NCBI RefSeq assembly: GCF_022605725.1
Contig: NC_065561.1
Coordinates: forward strand, 19,568,256 to 19,632,255
DNA length: 64,000 nt
Direction: 5' to 3'
Source: Anthonomus grandis grandis
Lineage: Eukaryota; Arthropoda; Insecta; Coleoptera; Curculionidae
The notes beneath the pieces are model-generated. The model was not told the origin of the DNA, did no database searches, and saw nothing but the letters and a program-made list of their open reading frames with translations. The stretch's first letter is position 1, and the number at the start of each line of letters is the position of its first letter. Shown here piece after piece: positions 33,895-46,200 of the stretch. The position numbers and the translations under genes are program-made.

Positions 33895-36520
33895 ATCATC
33901 TTCACCTTTTTTTTTTAAATAATCTAATAAAAAACAAGTTTTGAAACGTCAACGTTTCGACCCAGATTATTCGTCTTCAGGTAGAAATGCTGATTTTTTT
34001 TTGTGCCAGCTCAGTTTTAATTTTAGTCAAGGGCATAATGAAAATTTTGCCTGAAGATGAATTTATTTGGATCGAGACGTTTTATGTGTAATGAAAGTGC
34101 GCTTACAGAGTTGATAAGCATATTTTTATTTTAAATATTTAGTTGCTCTTGTATTGATACTTATTAATTTATTTTTTTATTAAATAATTTTTTTTACTTC
34201 CTTTTTTACTATATTTTTTTCAACGTTTCGTCCAAAAAAAGAGCCATCATTATGAAAAAAAGCATTGATGATGGTTCTTTTTTGTACGAAACGTTGGTAA
34301 AAATACTTGAGTCATATTATGCTAAAATTTTAAAGGGAATTAAAAATTGTGTCAATAGAGAGAAAGAAATATTTTTTTTAGCTAGAAGTGAATAAATTAA
34401 TTAATAAAAAATAAGAAAAAGAATTTAAAAGTGGTGGAATTTTTTCCTGAAGATGAATATTTTGGATCGAAACTTTGATGTGTAAAAAATAGCACTAATA
34501 AAAGTGCGTTTACAGAGGTGCCAAATTGGATTTTTTTTCCAAAATTCAAGGGAAAAAAAACAAAATTTTTTTTTTTTGGTCGACGTTTCGTATGAAAAAA
34601 GAACCATCGTCAAGGTTTTAAGTAATGATTGGTAAAAATTTAAAAAGATTTAAAAAATATAAGAAAAAAAATTAAAACATTCAAATTTCCGTCAATATAT
34701 AAAAAAATTAAGAAATTGACCCAATTATAATTTTATGCGAAAAAAAATATATAACTGAAAAACAATTTTATAATTAAAAGTAAATAAGTTAATTAATAAA
34801 AAATACAGGTACGTATTAGAAAAAAAAATTAATGATAGTCAATATTTGATGTCAAATACACTCTTTGACACACCCTGTATATACTCCTTATTAAAGGGAT
34901 GAAAATCTCTTAATTTAATTCTCAACTTATTGGTAAGTGGTGGAATTTTTCCTGAAGATGAATATTTTGGATCGAAACGTCGATTTGTAAAATATAGCAA
35001 AAATTAAATTGCGTTTACAGAGTTGCCAAATTTGATTTAATTTCCAAAACTCAAGGCAAAATAGAAAAATATGATTTTTTTTTGGTCGACGTTTCGTACG
35101 AAAAAAAAGCCATCATTAAGAAAAAAAGTCCTTGACGATGATCCATTTTTGTACGAAACGTTGGCAAAAACACTTCAGTCATATTAATTTTAGAAAGCTA
35201 GAATTTTAAAGGGAATTAAAAATTATTATAAAAAATATGTCAATAGAGAGAAAAAATTATTTTTTAATTAAAATTGAATAAATTAATTAATAAAAAATAC
35301 AGGTACGTATTAAAAACAAGACATCGATACTATAATCCAGCTTTAGATATTAAATCTACTTTTTGACACACCCTGTATAATTTACCTTTCAACTTATTGG
35401 TAATTTTCCTGAAGGTGGATATTTTGGTTCGAAACGTCGATGTGTAAAAAATAGTAGTCATAAAATGCGTTTACAAAGTTGGCAAGTTTGAATTTTTTTC
35501 CAAAATTCAAGGTAAAATATAAAAAAAATATTTTTTTTTAGTCGACGTTTCGTAGGAAAAAAGAGCCATCCTCAAGGTTTCTATTAATATTTGGTAAAAA
35601 TAATTGAGTCATATGCTATTCTCAAAATAATAAAAAATTATTAAAAATAAAAATTAAAAATGTAAAACTTGTCACAATTATCATTTTATACAGAAAAAAA
35701 AAATATTTAACTGAAAAAACAATTGTATAATTAAAAGTAAATTAATTAATTAAAAAAAAATACATTCAGTAAAAAAAAATCGATGATGCTTAAACTTTGA
35801 TGTCAAGTCTACTCTTTGACACACCCTGTATATATTCTTTAATAGGAGTGTCTATTAGATTTGAACTTCTTAGTAACAAAATTGGTATTTTTCCTGAAGA
35901 TGAATATTTTACATCGAAACGTCGGTGTGTAAAAAATAACAGAATTAAAAAATTGCTTTTACACAGTTGCCAAATTTTAATTCTTTTCCAAAATTCAAGG
36001 GAAAATATATAAAATTATTTTTTTTTTATTGACGTTTCGTACGAAAAAAGAGCCATGGTCAAGGTTTTTATTAGTAATTGGTAAAAATTTAAAGGGAATA
36101 TTAAAAAAAATAAATGAATTAAATTTCCGTCAATTTATGAAAAATTAAAAATTTATGCGGAAAAAATATATATAACTGAAAAAACAATTTTATAGGTAAA
36201 ACTAAATAAATTAATTAATAAAAAATACAGGTACGTATTACAAACAGCAAATCAATGATAGTCAAGTTGTTATTTTTCCTGACGATTAATTTTTTCGATC
36301 GAAACGTCGACGTTCCAAAACATATTATTATATCGACTGCTGTAAAAATAACAATAATAAAATTGTGTTTACAGAGTTGCCAAATTTGAATTATGTCCAA
36401 AAATTCAAGAGAAATATAAAAAAAATGTTTTTTTTTAATCGACGTTTCGTATGAAAAGGAGCCATCATCATGGCTTTTTTTCGTAACTATGGCTCTTTTA
36501 TTGAACAAAACGTTGATAAA
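33895..36520. repeat. Tandem array of 390-505 bp units with paired inverted GAAACGTCG motifs
   Basis: A forward motif CCTGAAGATGAATATTTTGG followed by ATCGAAACGTCG recurs at about 34052, 34448, 34949, 35407, 35891 and 36278, with one inverted relative at 33950-33982. About 100 bases after most of these lies the inverted companion CGACGTTTCGTACGAAAAAA then GAGCCATC (34205, 34580, 35088, 35543, 36030, 36440). Three units also carry TTTGACACACCCTGTATA (34861, 35362, 35815). A second, directly repeated GTACGAAACGTTGG occurs near 34300 and 35155. No convincing ORFs. Confidence 0.85.
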
Positions 36521-36931
36521 TATACTTGAGTCATGAGACACTTTACAAGAAATAAAGTTATTTTTAATATTAAAATTTAAAAAAAAAACATTTTTTTTAT
36601 TAAAAGTAAATAACCTAATTAGGAGGTGAGAGTCTGATCTAGAAAATTGATATTTTTAATTCCAAATTGATTTGATCAAATTCTTTGCCTAATCTTCATA
36701 TATAAACAACATCCCTTAATAAAATACATAGTATTACAATAGTCTTTAGATCAATCCAACTAAAGTTCGAAACGAGCACTCCATACGCTACAAGTTTGAC
36801 CATAAAATGTTCAAAATTCCCAAACACCTGAGTATATTATGATCAATCGGAATCACAGTACCATACAACTGCTAATGCCTGACTTATTATATAACAAAAC
36901 AAGGAACATTATATAAAAAATACAACATATA
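36521..36931. other. 3' flank of the exchanger gene
   Basis: AT-rich sequence downstream (on the minus strand) of the exchanger stop codon. No clear poly(A) signal could be singled out among many AATAAA-like runs. Confidence 0.4.
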
Positions 36932-37239
36932 CTATGACTTAAAGAACACCATTTCCGAAAGACACGCTAGCACAATACAAATGATATATACAACAACCAA
37001 AATACATCCTGTAACCTTTGACAGTGTAAACTTATTGAATATAAGTGTGACATATAAAATGAGTCCGACCAATATAAGGGACATTATTGTATATACTATA
37101 GAGCCCGATTCAATCCCGATAAATGAATCGTTGTTTATACCCATCGTCATGGTCTTAAAGAACCAGGGCATCCCTAGGGAGAAGAGGATGTTCATCGTGT
37201 TGGCTCCCAGGGAATTTGACACGCCCATTTTACCTTCAC
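36932..37239 (-). CDS. Exchanger exon 9: second half of alpha-2 and C-terminus
   Basis: Reads EGKMGVSNSLGANTMNILFS, then LGMPWF and further membrane helices, ending MVFFKS. The residue equivalent to NCKX2 D575, 27 residues after the alpha-2 acidic residue, is Asn425. Acceptor TTTTTAG at 37240. Confidence 0.92.
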
Positions 37240-40200
37240 CTAAAAATAAAACAAATATCTTAGTACGCAGAAATCGTTACAGAATTTAAATTTAGTAAGT
37301 GGTGCACTCTCGCGAAGTCATTGCTCAATATATACAGTCAGTTGTCTATAAATTACTAGACATGTGCTGCGTTCTTAATCCTCAACGAATTTTTATGTTT
37401 CATGGAAATAGTCGACTCACATTTTTTTTAAATATCTCAGAAACTATAGAAGATTTGACTTTAGTTTTCCAGAAGATCCAGAATGTTACTGAAAGGTGAG
37501 GTGCGGTAGAATGTGAAAAAAGACACTTTTGACCCTCAACTCGGTATAAATGTCACTCAGGGATACAGAATTCATGGACGATCGCTATGAAATAATATAT
37601 CCCGTCTGTAATTGATCTAGTCACGTCCAAAAAATATTATTTCCAGAAGATCCAAAATGTCACTGAAAAGTGAGGTGCGGAAAAAAGTGAAAAAAGACAC
37701 TTTTGACCCCCAAATCGGTATAAATGTTACTCAGAGATCCAGAATTCATAAGCGATCACTATGAATTGATATCTCCCGTCTGTAGTTAGTTAAGTCACGT
37801 CCAAAAAATAACTTTTCCAGAAGATCCAGCATGTTACTGAAAGGTGAGGTGCGGTAGAAAGTCAAAAAAGGCAGTTTTGACCCCCAAATCGGTATAAATG
37901 TCACTCAGTGATCCAGAATTCATGGACGATCGCTATAAAATGATATTCACCGTCTGTAGTTGGTCCATTTACGTCCAAAAAATAACTTTTCCAAAAGATC
38001 CAGAATGTTACTGAAAGGTGAGATGCGGTAGAATGTGAAAAAAGACACTTTTGACCCTCAACTCGGTATAAATGTCACTCAGGGATACAGAATTCATGGA
38101 CGATCGCTATGAAATAATATCTCCTGTCTGTAATTGATCTAGTCACGTCCAAAAAATATTATTTCCAGAAGATCCAAAATGTAACTGAAAAGTGAGGTGC
38201 GGAAAAAAGTGAAAAAAGATACTTTTGACCCCCAAATCGGTATAAATGTCACTCAGAGATCCAGAATTCATAAGCGATCACTATGAATTGATATCTCCCG
38301 TCTGTAGTTAGTTAAGTCACGTCCAAAAAATAACTTTTCCAGAAGATCCAGCATGTTACTGAAAGGTGAGGTGCGGTAGAAAGTCAAAAAAGGCAGTTTT
38401 GACCCCCAAATCGGTATAAATGTCACTCAGTGATCCAGAATTCATGGACGATCGCTATAAAATGATATTCACCGTCTGTAGTTGGTTTATTTGCATCCAA
38501 AAAATAACTTTTCCAAAAGATCCAGAATGTTACTGATAGGTGAGATGCGGTAGAAAGTGAAAAAAGACACTTTTGACCTCCAAATCGGTATAAATGTCAC
38601 TCAGGGATCCAGATTTCATGGACGATCGCTATGAAATAATATCTCCCGTCTGTAATTGATCTAGTCAAGTCCAAAAAATAATTTTTCCAGAAGATTCAAA
38701 ATGTTACTGAAAAGTGAGGTGCGGTAGAATGTGAAAAAAGACACTTTTGACCCCCAAATCGGCATAAATGTCACTCAGGGATACAGAATTAATAGACGAT
38801 CTCTATAAAATGATGTTCACCATCTGTAGTTGGTCTATTTACGTCTAAAAAATATTTTTTTCAAAAAATCCAGAATGCTCCTGAAAGGTGGGATGCGGTT
38901 GAAAGTCAAAAAAGGCACTTTTGACTCCCAAATCGGTATAAATGTCACTCAGAGATCCAGAATTTATGAACGATCACTATGAATCGATACGATATCTCCC
39001 GTCTGTAATTAGTTAAGTCAATTCCCAAAAATAACTTTTCCAGAAGATCCAGAATGTTACTGAAGGGTTACAAACAAGTAATAACTGTAGACATTTTTTT
39101 CGAATTTGGTAAGGATACGGGGATAAGAAAAAAAGTAAATAGTTGGAACTAAAAAAAGAGCCCATAGTTTTTTCGTAATCTACTGTCAAAGATTGAGGTG
39201 TTTTATCATTTGAATCTGATCAAAGATAGTAACAGTTTCCAGTACAATTGTTGTTAATTAATCAAATAATTTAATTTCTTCCTAGCAGTTGAGTGAATTC
39301 AATTGAGTATAGTTTCTGCTTAATGAATCTACATGCTGCATTCAAGTACAAGCTCTATGCTTAATTTAAAATGAATATTAGACGTTACATGTTTTTTTTA
39401 ATTTGGTTACTATAATTTCATATGCTTCATTAATTCCTTATTGACAGTGTTTCTTGAATAAGGTTTAATCAAGGGCGCATAATTGAACTGGAAAACGCTG
39501 TACCTCTTGAATTTTGTCATCATTTAGAGAAACATTGTTTATCAATTAGAAAGCGTAAAATGTCAACCTCAGTTTGTAGACACGCAGATTTTGACAATTT
39601 CTTGTAAGTATTTGGGGATATCGTCCAAACAAATGTCCAAAAAAATCCAAAAATTACTGAAATCATTTTTTTGAAATATTGAAGGTGCGTTACATAATGT
39701 AACATGGTACAGGTAGGTATTCGTATAATCCTTTTGAAGTAATAAAAGCAGTTTTCTTTACCGAATCTGGATTTACAGTAATTGGAGAAACTACTGTTTT
39801 ACTACAGATGCAATATTTGCCCGAGTTTAATAATATAATAACAGAAATCCTTAATAAATTAATTAACACTATTTTTATGTCTATAATAGACAATTCAAGG
39901 ATGGACAGTAACGGCGTCATAGCACAACATATTCAGTCAGCAGTGTACATCGGTCATAATAAATAAATAAACATATGCTGCGTTCTCAATTTTGAACTAT
40001 AGGAACTATAGGAGCTATGACTTTGCATGGTTCAGAAGAACGAGAGAATGCATAAACCATGGGAATTATGAAAAAAGAACTTATAGTTTTCTCGTAATCG
40101 ACTTTTAAAGATTGAGGTTTTTTATTTTTTTAAGACTCCTGAGGATCACACGGAGTGCTAACAAACAATAATTACGTATATATAACTGAAAAAACAAGAA

Positions 40201-43200
40201 ACTTCTAACCAGTAAGGAATTCTTTAAAAAAATCACTGTTTTTCGTCCATAATATCCAATCCTATAGCACTGTTTTTGTATTAATATGCAAGTATATAAT
40301 TATATTAAATTTAAATAAATAAACTGTGTTTTTAGATTGAATATTATTGACAAAACTAGCTGTTATTCATGCGTTTCATTTTAAAAAACAATGATTTTTT
40401 TTTAAGTTTCTTACTGGTAAGTTGTGTGGGGTGGGTGGGGGGCTAAGTGTAGGGTCATTGAAAAAAAAATCTTCTTACAAAATTTATAGGTGATAAAAAA
40501 ATCTATAGTTTTTGTGTCTATACTTTTCTCATATAACCTTAAGTGTAAAACGAGAAAAACCCTATTTTATTTCTCAAAAGCTACGCGTATTACTAAAAAA
40601 ATTGTACTAGTTGTGCCATTATTTATCACAAGTGGCAATTTAAATTTTTAAGATAAAATAATGAGTTTTGAAAAAAAAAGTTTTTCTTGGTTTTGCACCA
40701 CTATACATTATTTAGTTGTAAGAATACAGTTTTAAATTAAAACTATTGGTATATTTATCAACCGTATATGGTCGAAGTATACCTATTAAACTTAAGATAA
40801 ATCAAAAATCACAAATTACTTTACGCACTAGTAAGTAAAAATAAATTTGACATTTAATTTATAATTGTTTAAAACACTTTTTGAATTTTTTTTAAGCACT
40901 AGTGGGTAAAATAATTTTTTAGGCAATAGATCACCAATAATTTTCTTAGAAAGCATTCTTTTCTCAGGCAATTATTCTCTGCAAAAAAAACATTTTTTAT
41001 TATCCCTAACCTTAAAACACAATTTACAAATTATAAACTTTCTCTTGCATCTTATATCTCCTATTTCTCTTTTTTCTATTGTTCCAAACGCAATCCAGTG
41101 TATTCTCATAATTAGTCTCTTGCATGTTTCTTCTTATGATTGCACTAAACATCATTAGTGGTGCGTTTCCAAATGTAAAGGAACTTCTGAATGTCTCCAA
41201 GGATTTTAAACTGATGCCTCATCAACGACGTAATTTTCTGTTCTAGAGACGACTACCAGTTATTAGCGAGTTCGTCTTTCAATTTAGCATATTTATGTCG
41301 GGTATCTTCGAATATTTCTGATCTTTATTAAAAATTACTTCAATTAACTGCTTGGAAGTAATTAAAGTATTCTTCTAGGCAGTCGAGTCTGTTTCTCTCT
41401 TCGCTAACTGACTGAATTCACTAAAACTAAATTATAATTCCAGGCAATTGAATCGGAAACGGTTACTATCTTTGGCTGTTGAAAAAACCTCAAACTTTGA
41501 TAGTCGATTACGAGAAAACCATGGGCGACTGATTCATACTCTCATTTTTCTGAATCCAATGAAACCATTCGCAAAGTCATAGCGCTTATAGTTCTTAAGA
41601 TATTGACCAATGAGCAGAACAAAATTGAGAACATATCATATGTATTGATTTATACACGCCCAATGTACACACAGCTGACTGAAGATGTAGCGCGATGACG
41701 GCGCGAGGGCGCTCCACTAGCGCTTCTTTAATTGTCTACTATAGACATATAAATAATGTTAAGTTAAATAGTTTATTAGGGGTTTTTGTTAATACAGGAT
41801 TAAACTCATGGAGATCTTGCAACTCGACATTTAAATTAGGCTCACAGGTTTGCAATTTAGTGCTAATATATAGTTTTTACCTCGCTAAATGTTTGGGTAA
41901 GAGCAGAGCATTATAATATTAAGCTGACTTAACCTAAATGAAAATTCAATTACTGGAAAGTGGCTATGATTATCCTCCTAGCTTCCTCTAATTGATGTGA
42001 TGCGCAAATTTGAATTACAAACACACAAATTGATTTAGTGATGTTATTGCTACAGATTATGTAATTTTTAATTTTTTTTTGGAGTGTGAGGTCTTAAATT
42101 AAGTTCGATTTAGGTTTGCGAAAAAACTATTGGGTCTTTCATAGTAATTCCAACGGTTTCTTTATACTGTCATCCCTCTGAATCCAATGAGAATGAGATG
42201 AAATATCAGACAAATTGATGTCCTTTTCTTGAGGTCATCAGAAATAGAATATATCCTAGGTTAAGTCCTAATAAGGTTTTACTGAGATCTTTTAATAAGC
42301 TGATGTTTTCCTGATCTATGAATCCCACTTCACAAAAAAAATTGAAACTTTGACAGTCGATCACGAGAAATCTATGAGTTCTTTTTTTTATAATTCCAGC
42401 TATTAATTGATGCTTTTATTCACCTAAATGTAGTTAGTTTGACCTTTAAAACAATTTAGTACCAAGAGCACTTGACAAATAAGAAACTTAATACTTTGAT
42501 AGTGAATTATGAAAAAACGACGAAGTCTTTTTGTATAATTTAAATGGTTAATTCAAGCTCTCGTTCTTCTAAATCTAATGATGCTATCCGTAAAGTCGTA
42601 GCTTTTATAGTCTTTAATAAATTCAATATTTTGAGGCTAAAAAATTATTAGGAATGGCAAATTTAGGGACTGTCAAAGTTCTATAATTCCTGAAGTTTCA
42701 TTTAGATCTCGTTATAAGCCAGTATTTTCATTATCACTGGAGTCAAATGCTGCTGCTAGTGTAGTTAGTTTAATTTCGAAAAATCGATTTGCTAAGAATC
42801 CCAAACTTTCACAATCGATTACAAGCAAACCTTGGAAACTTTTTTTTATAAGTCTAACTGTTTAATTATACTTTCATTCCTCTGCATCCAATTTGTAAGT
42901 ACTTATAGTTCCTGAGATACTAAAAATTTTTGAGAGTCTTCTATTTCTATGGAACTACATAAAAATTCGTTGAAAATTAAGAACGTAGCAAGGTCTATTT
43001 ATTTCTTCACGCCCGATGTACACAGACTGAAGATGGTGCGCGATGACGCGACGCCGCAATGAGGCGCCACTTATCATACTTTAATTATCTACTATAGGTG
43101 GTGCCACTAGACATAAAAATAGTGTTCAGTTAATTAGTTTATTGATGGTGCATTTGCACATAAAATATAAGAACTATGGCTCTCCCTCCAAGGATCGTAC

Positions 43201-46200
43201 ACTAACCATTTCCTATTTTTATTATTTGAGGGCACATATTAATCACATAACTAATAAATAGTTAATTGTCAAATTAACTTGTATGCACCTAGGTATATAA
43301 CACGTAATCCTATGGACAGTACTCGTACCAATTATTATAAAAATTCACCACTTACTGTTTATATTTAATTTATTTACTGTTAATTTAATTGTGATTTGTG
43401 GAATAAAGAATTAATAACGAGTCATCAATCAATACTCTCTAAGATTTGTGTATTTTAATAAAAAGTATCTCTAAATCTAAAATTATTAGGTAATGTAATA
43501 AGCATTGAATTGCACTGTATTCTTTTCTTTGTCAAATGAGTGTTTAATATACTGGTACAGTATAGTGTTAAGTGTGTACTAAAAAATAAATAATATATCA
43601 ACGACGTAATTTACTCCTCTAAAAACGTTTCTACTGAATATATGCTGATGACCCAAAGAGAAGAGTTTTTTTTTTTAATTTGTATTCATTGAAAAAACTA
43701 CTGAGCTTTTTTACATATAATTAATACCAGTCAGAACTTACCCCTTCTGGCCATAATAGCGATTGAAATTGACTCTGGTAAAGACCCACCGGCTGCCATA
43801 AAAGTCATACCTTGTACAGTGGAGGGTATGTTAAAGACATCACCTAAAACAGCCTTAAGTAGTCTAAGAAATCCTTTATATTCTTCTTAACTAACCAATA
43901 ATAGAAACCATCCAGGACACCATATAAGAATTGGCTCCGATCCAAATAATGCACATCAAAAAAGTGATTGACCACAACTTCGGATGGATTTTCGGATTAG
44001 GTAAGGTGCACCTCAGAGCCATTTTGATTGGCCACGTATAAAAGAACATAAATTTAACGAACCATCCTCCCTCCGGTATAATGAATGGACTCTTCTTAAT
44101 TGCTGCAATGTATTTGATTCATAAAAAAAAATTTAAAAAAAAAAATATTTACAGTTTATTTCTTGCTCCTCCTGAACTTGTCGTTGCTTCTTATAGTCAT
44201 CCGGATGTTCATATGCGGATCTTCTAGCTTCCTCAGCGTATGTACCGAAAGCAGACGCTACTGAAGCCCTCACTGAGTCTCTACTAAACTCTTTTTCTCT
44301 AAATTCCTTGTCTTTCCCATTTTCACCTGAAAACCTTTTTCTCTTAAAAATCCCTCTATAATTTAATACAAAACTTACTTGAGATGACATCGACAGCCGA
44401 CCTATTCTGAAACCGATCCACTTGTCTCCGAACAAACCTGGATATTCTAGTGTTTTGAAACATGACGATGAAGTAAACGAAGTAAAGGATGAAGAGAACC
44501 AGTGCTTCGTACCAGTATATACGAGCATCCCATACGATTCCGATTAGAACCGAAATGGCCACGATATAAATAAAGACGTCTCGGGTTACTGGCCACCAGT
44601 CAAGTTTTATAGGCTGAAAATTAACGTTCTCGTTAAAGCATTTTATTCTCTAAGGGGTTTTAGAGGTACTAATTGACTTACTTACTTCTTTTGTCCAACT
44701 CTGTGGCATGTAAACAAATATCTGAATCAATCATTTACAGTTTTATTTATGAAATATTAAAGTGAGAGTCGGATGCTATTAAGTTATGCCTAAAGAAATA
44801 AATTTGGAACACTAGTTCAACGGTAATTATGATTAAGTTAATGTTTATTTTATGAAGTGTTGATGTTATTTTTATTATCAAAATTCTAGTAATCTTTAAA
44901 AGGCTCTTATATTAAAAAACAATACACTAAGGGTCGGATTTCTATTTTTAGACATGATGTTTGAAAATTATATGTTAGAAAGCTTCAAATGCATGGATTT
45001 TCGTGATTTTTTTATCGAAAACTGAAGAATAATCCAGAGAATCTTTTAAAATAAAAATTAATTCGATCTGAGTAGTAGAAGAAGAAATATGGCTCCATGT
45101 ACCTGAACCTGCCTTTTTTTTGGACTTGATTTACCAAAACTTGAATAAAAAAGGTTCCATTGCATGGATTTTTAGGATTTTTTCAACGGAAGCTTACGAA
45201 TAATCCAGAGAAGCTTTTAAAATGAAAATGAAGTAGATCCGAGCAGTAGAAGTGGAGTTATGACTCCGATTACCTAAAAGTGTCTCTCTCTTTTAGACTT
45301 TCTTTATAAAAACTTAAAAAAAAAAGAGCTTCCAATGCACGGATTTTCGTGAATCTGAAAAATTATCCCAAGAACCTTTCCAAATATAATTTAAATGAGA
45401 TTTTTGAATCCAAACGAAACATATAATACCGAACATACTTTTCCGTAAATTTATAGGATGTCCCAGGAAATCGGGATAAAGTTACCACCAAGAAAACGAT
45501 GAAAATTGACGTAGAACCACTTTAAAAAAAAATTAAATTAAGATATTAAGGACCACTGTACACTGTTGCAATTTTAATATGTTACTCCTTATACCATGGA
45601 CTTGCTTATTTCTTATTATATAATTTTCCGTAAGTGCATAGGGTACTCCAGGAAATCAAGACAAAGTTATATAAAAAAAAACTATGAAAATTGACATAAA
45701 CCCGCTTTACAAAAATTAAAATTACAAATATTTCTAAACAATGAACAAATTTTTACTTTTAATATGTTTGGACTTTTATTTTATTAGTAAATTTTCGGTA
45801 AATATACAGAGTGTTCCAGGAAATTAGTAAATAATTAGTAACCACATCTCTGCATTATGATTTTTGCACTTACAAGACACCAAGTCTTAGTTCAAGAGAA
45901 AGGACTGATCTCTTGGTTATGTTTTAATAAATTATATAAATCTGATATATTAAAATAGTTTCAACTACCCTAACGTTTTGATTTGACCTCATTCAGCAAA
46001 AAACACCATGTAAGTAGATGACCTTGTCTTTACATGATCTAACATCTTTTGAAATCAAAAGAAATCTACTTTTGAAGATTGAATCTAGCAAACTTACACT
46101 TGATTGCATTTATTACTTGTCAACATGTCATCTATGTAAAAAGCCCTTGCAAAAATTTAAAAATCCCATTATTACACACGAATTTTTGCAATTTATTTCA

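Noticed and set aside
33895..36520. Hammerhead ribozyme array
   Set aside because: CTGAnGA and GAAA are present, but stem II does not form in the required place in most copies; kept as a structured-motif finding only.
45440..45850. Plant-like or viral protein frames in intron 4
   Set aside because: All frames are broken within 70 codons and change between tandem units.
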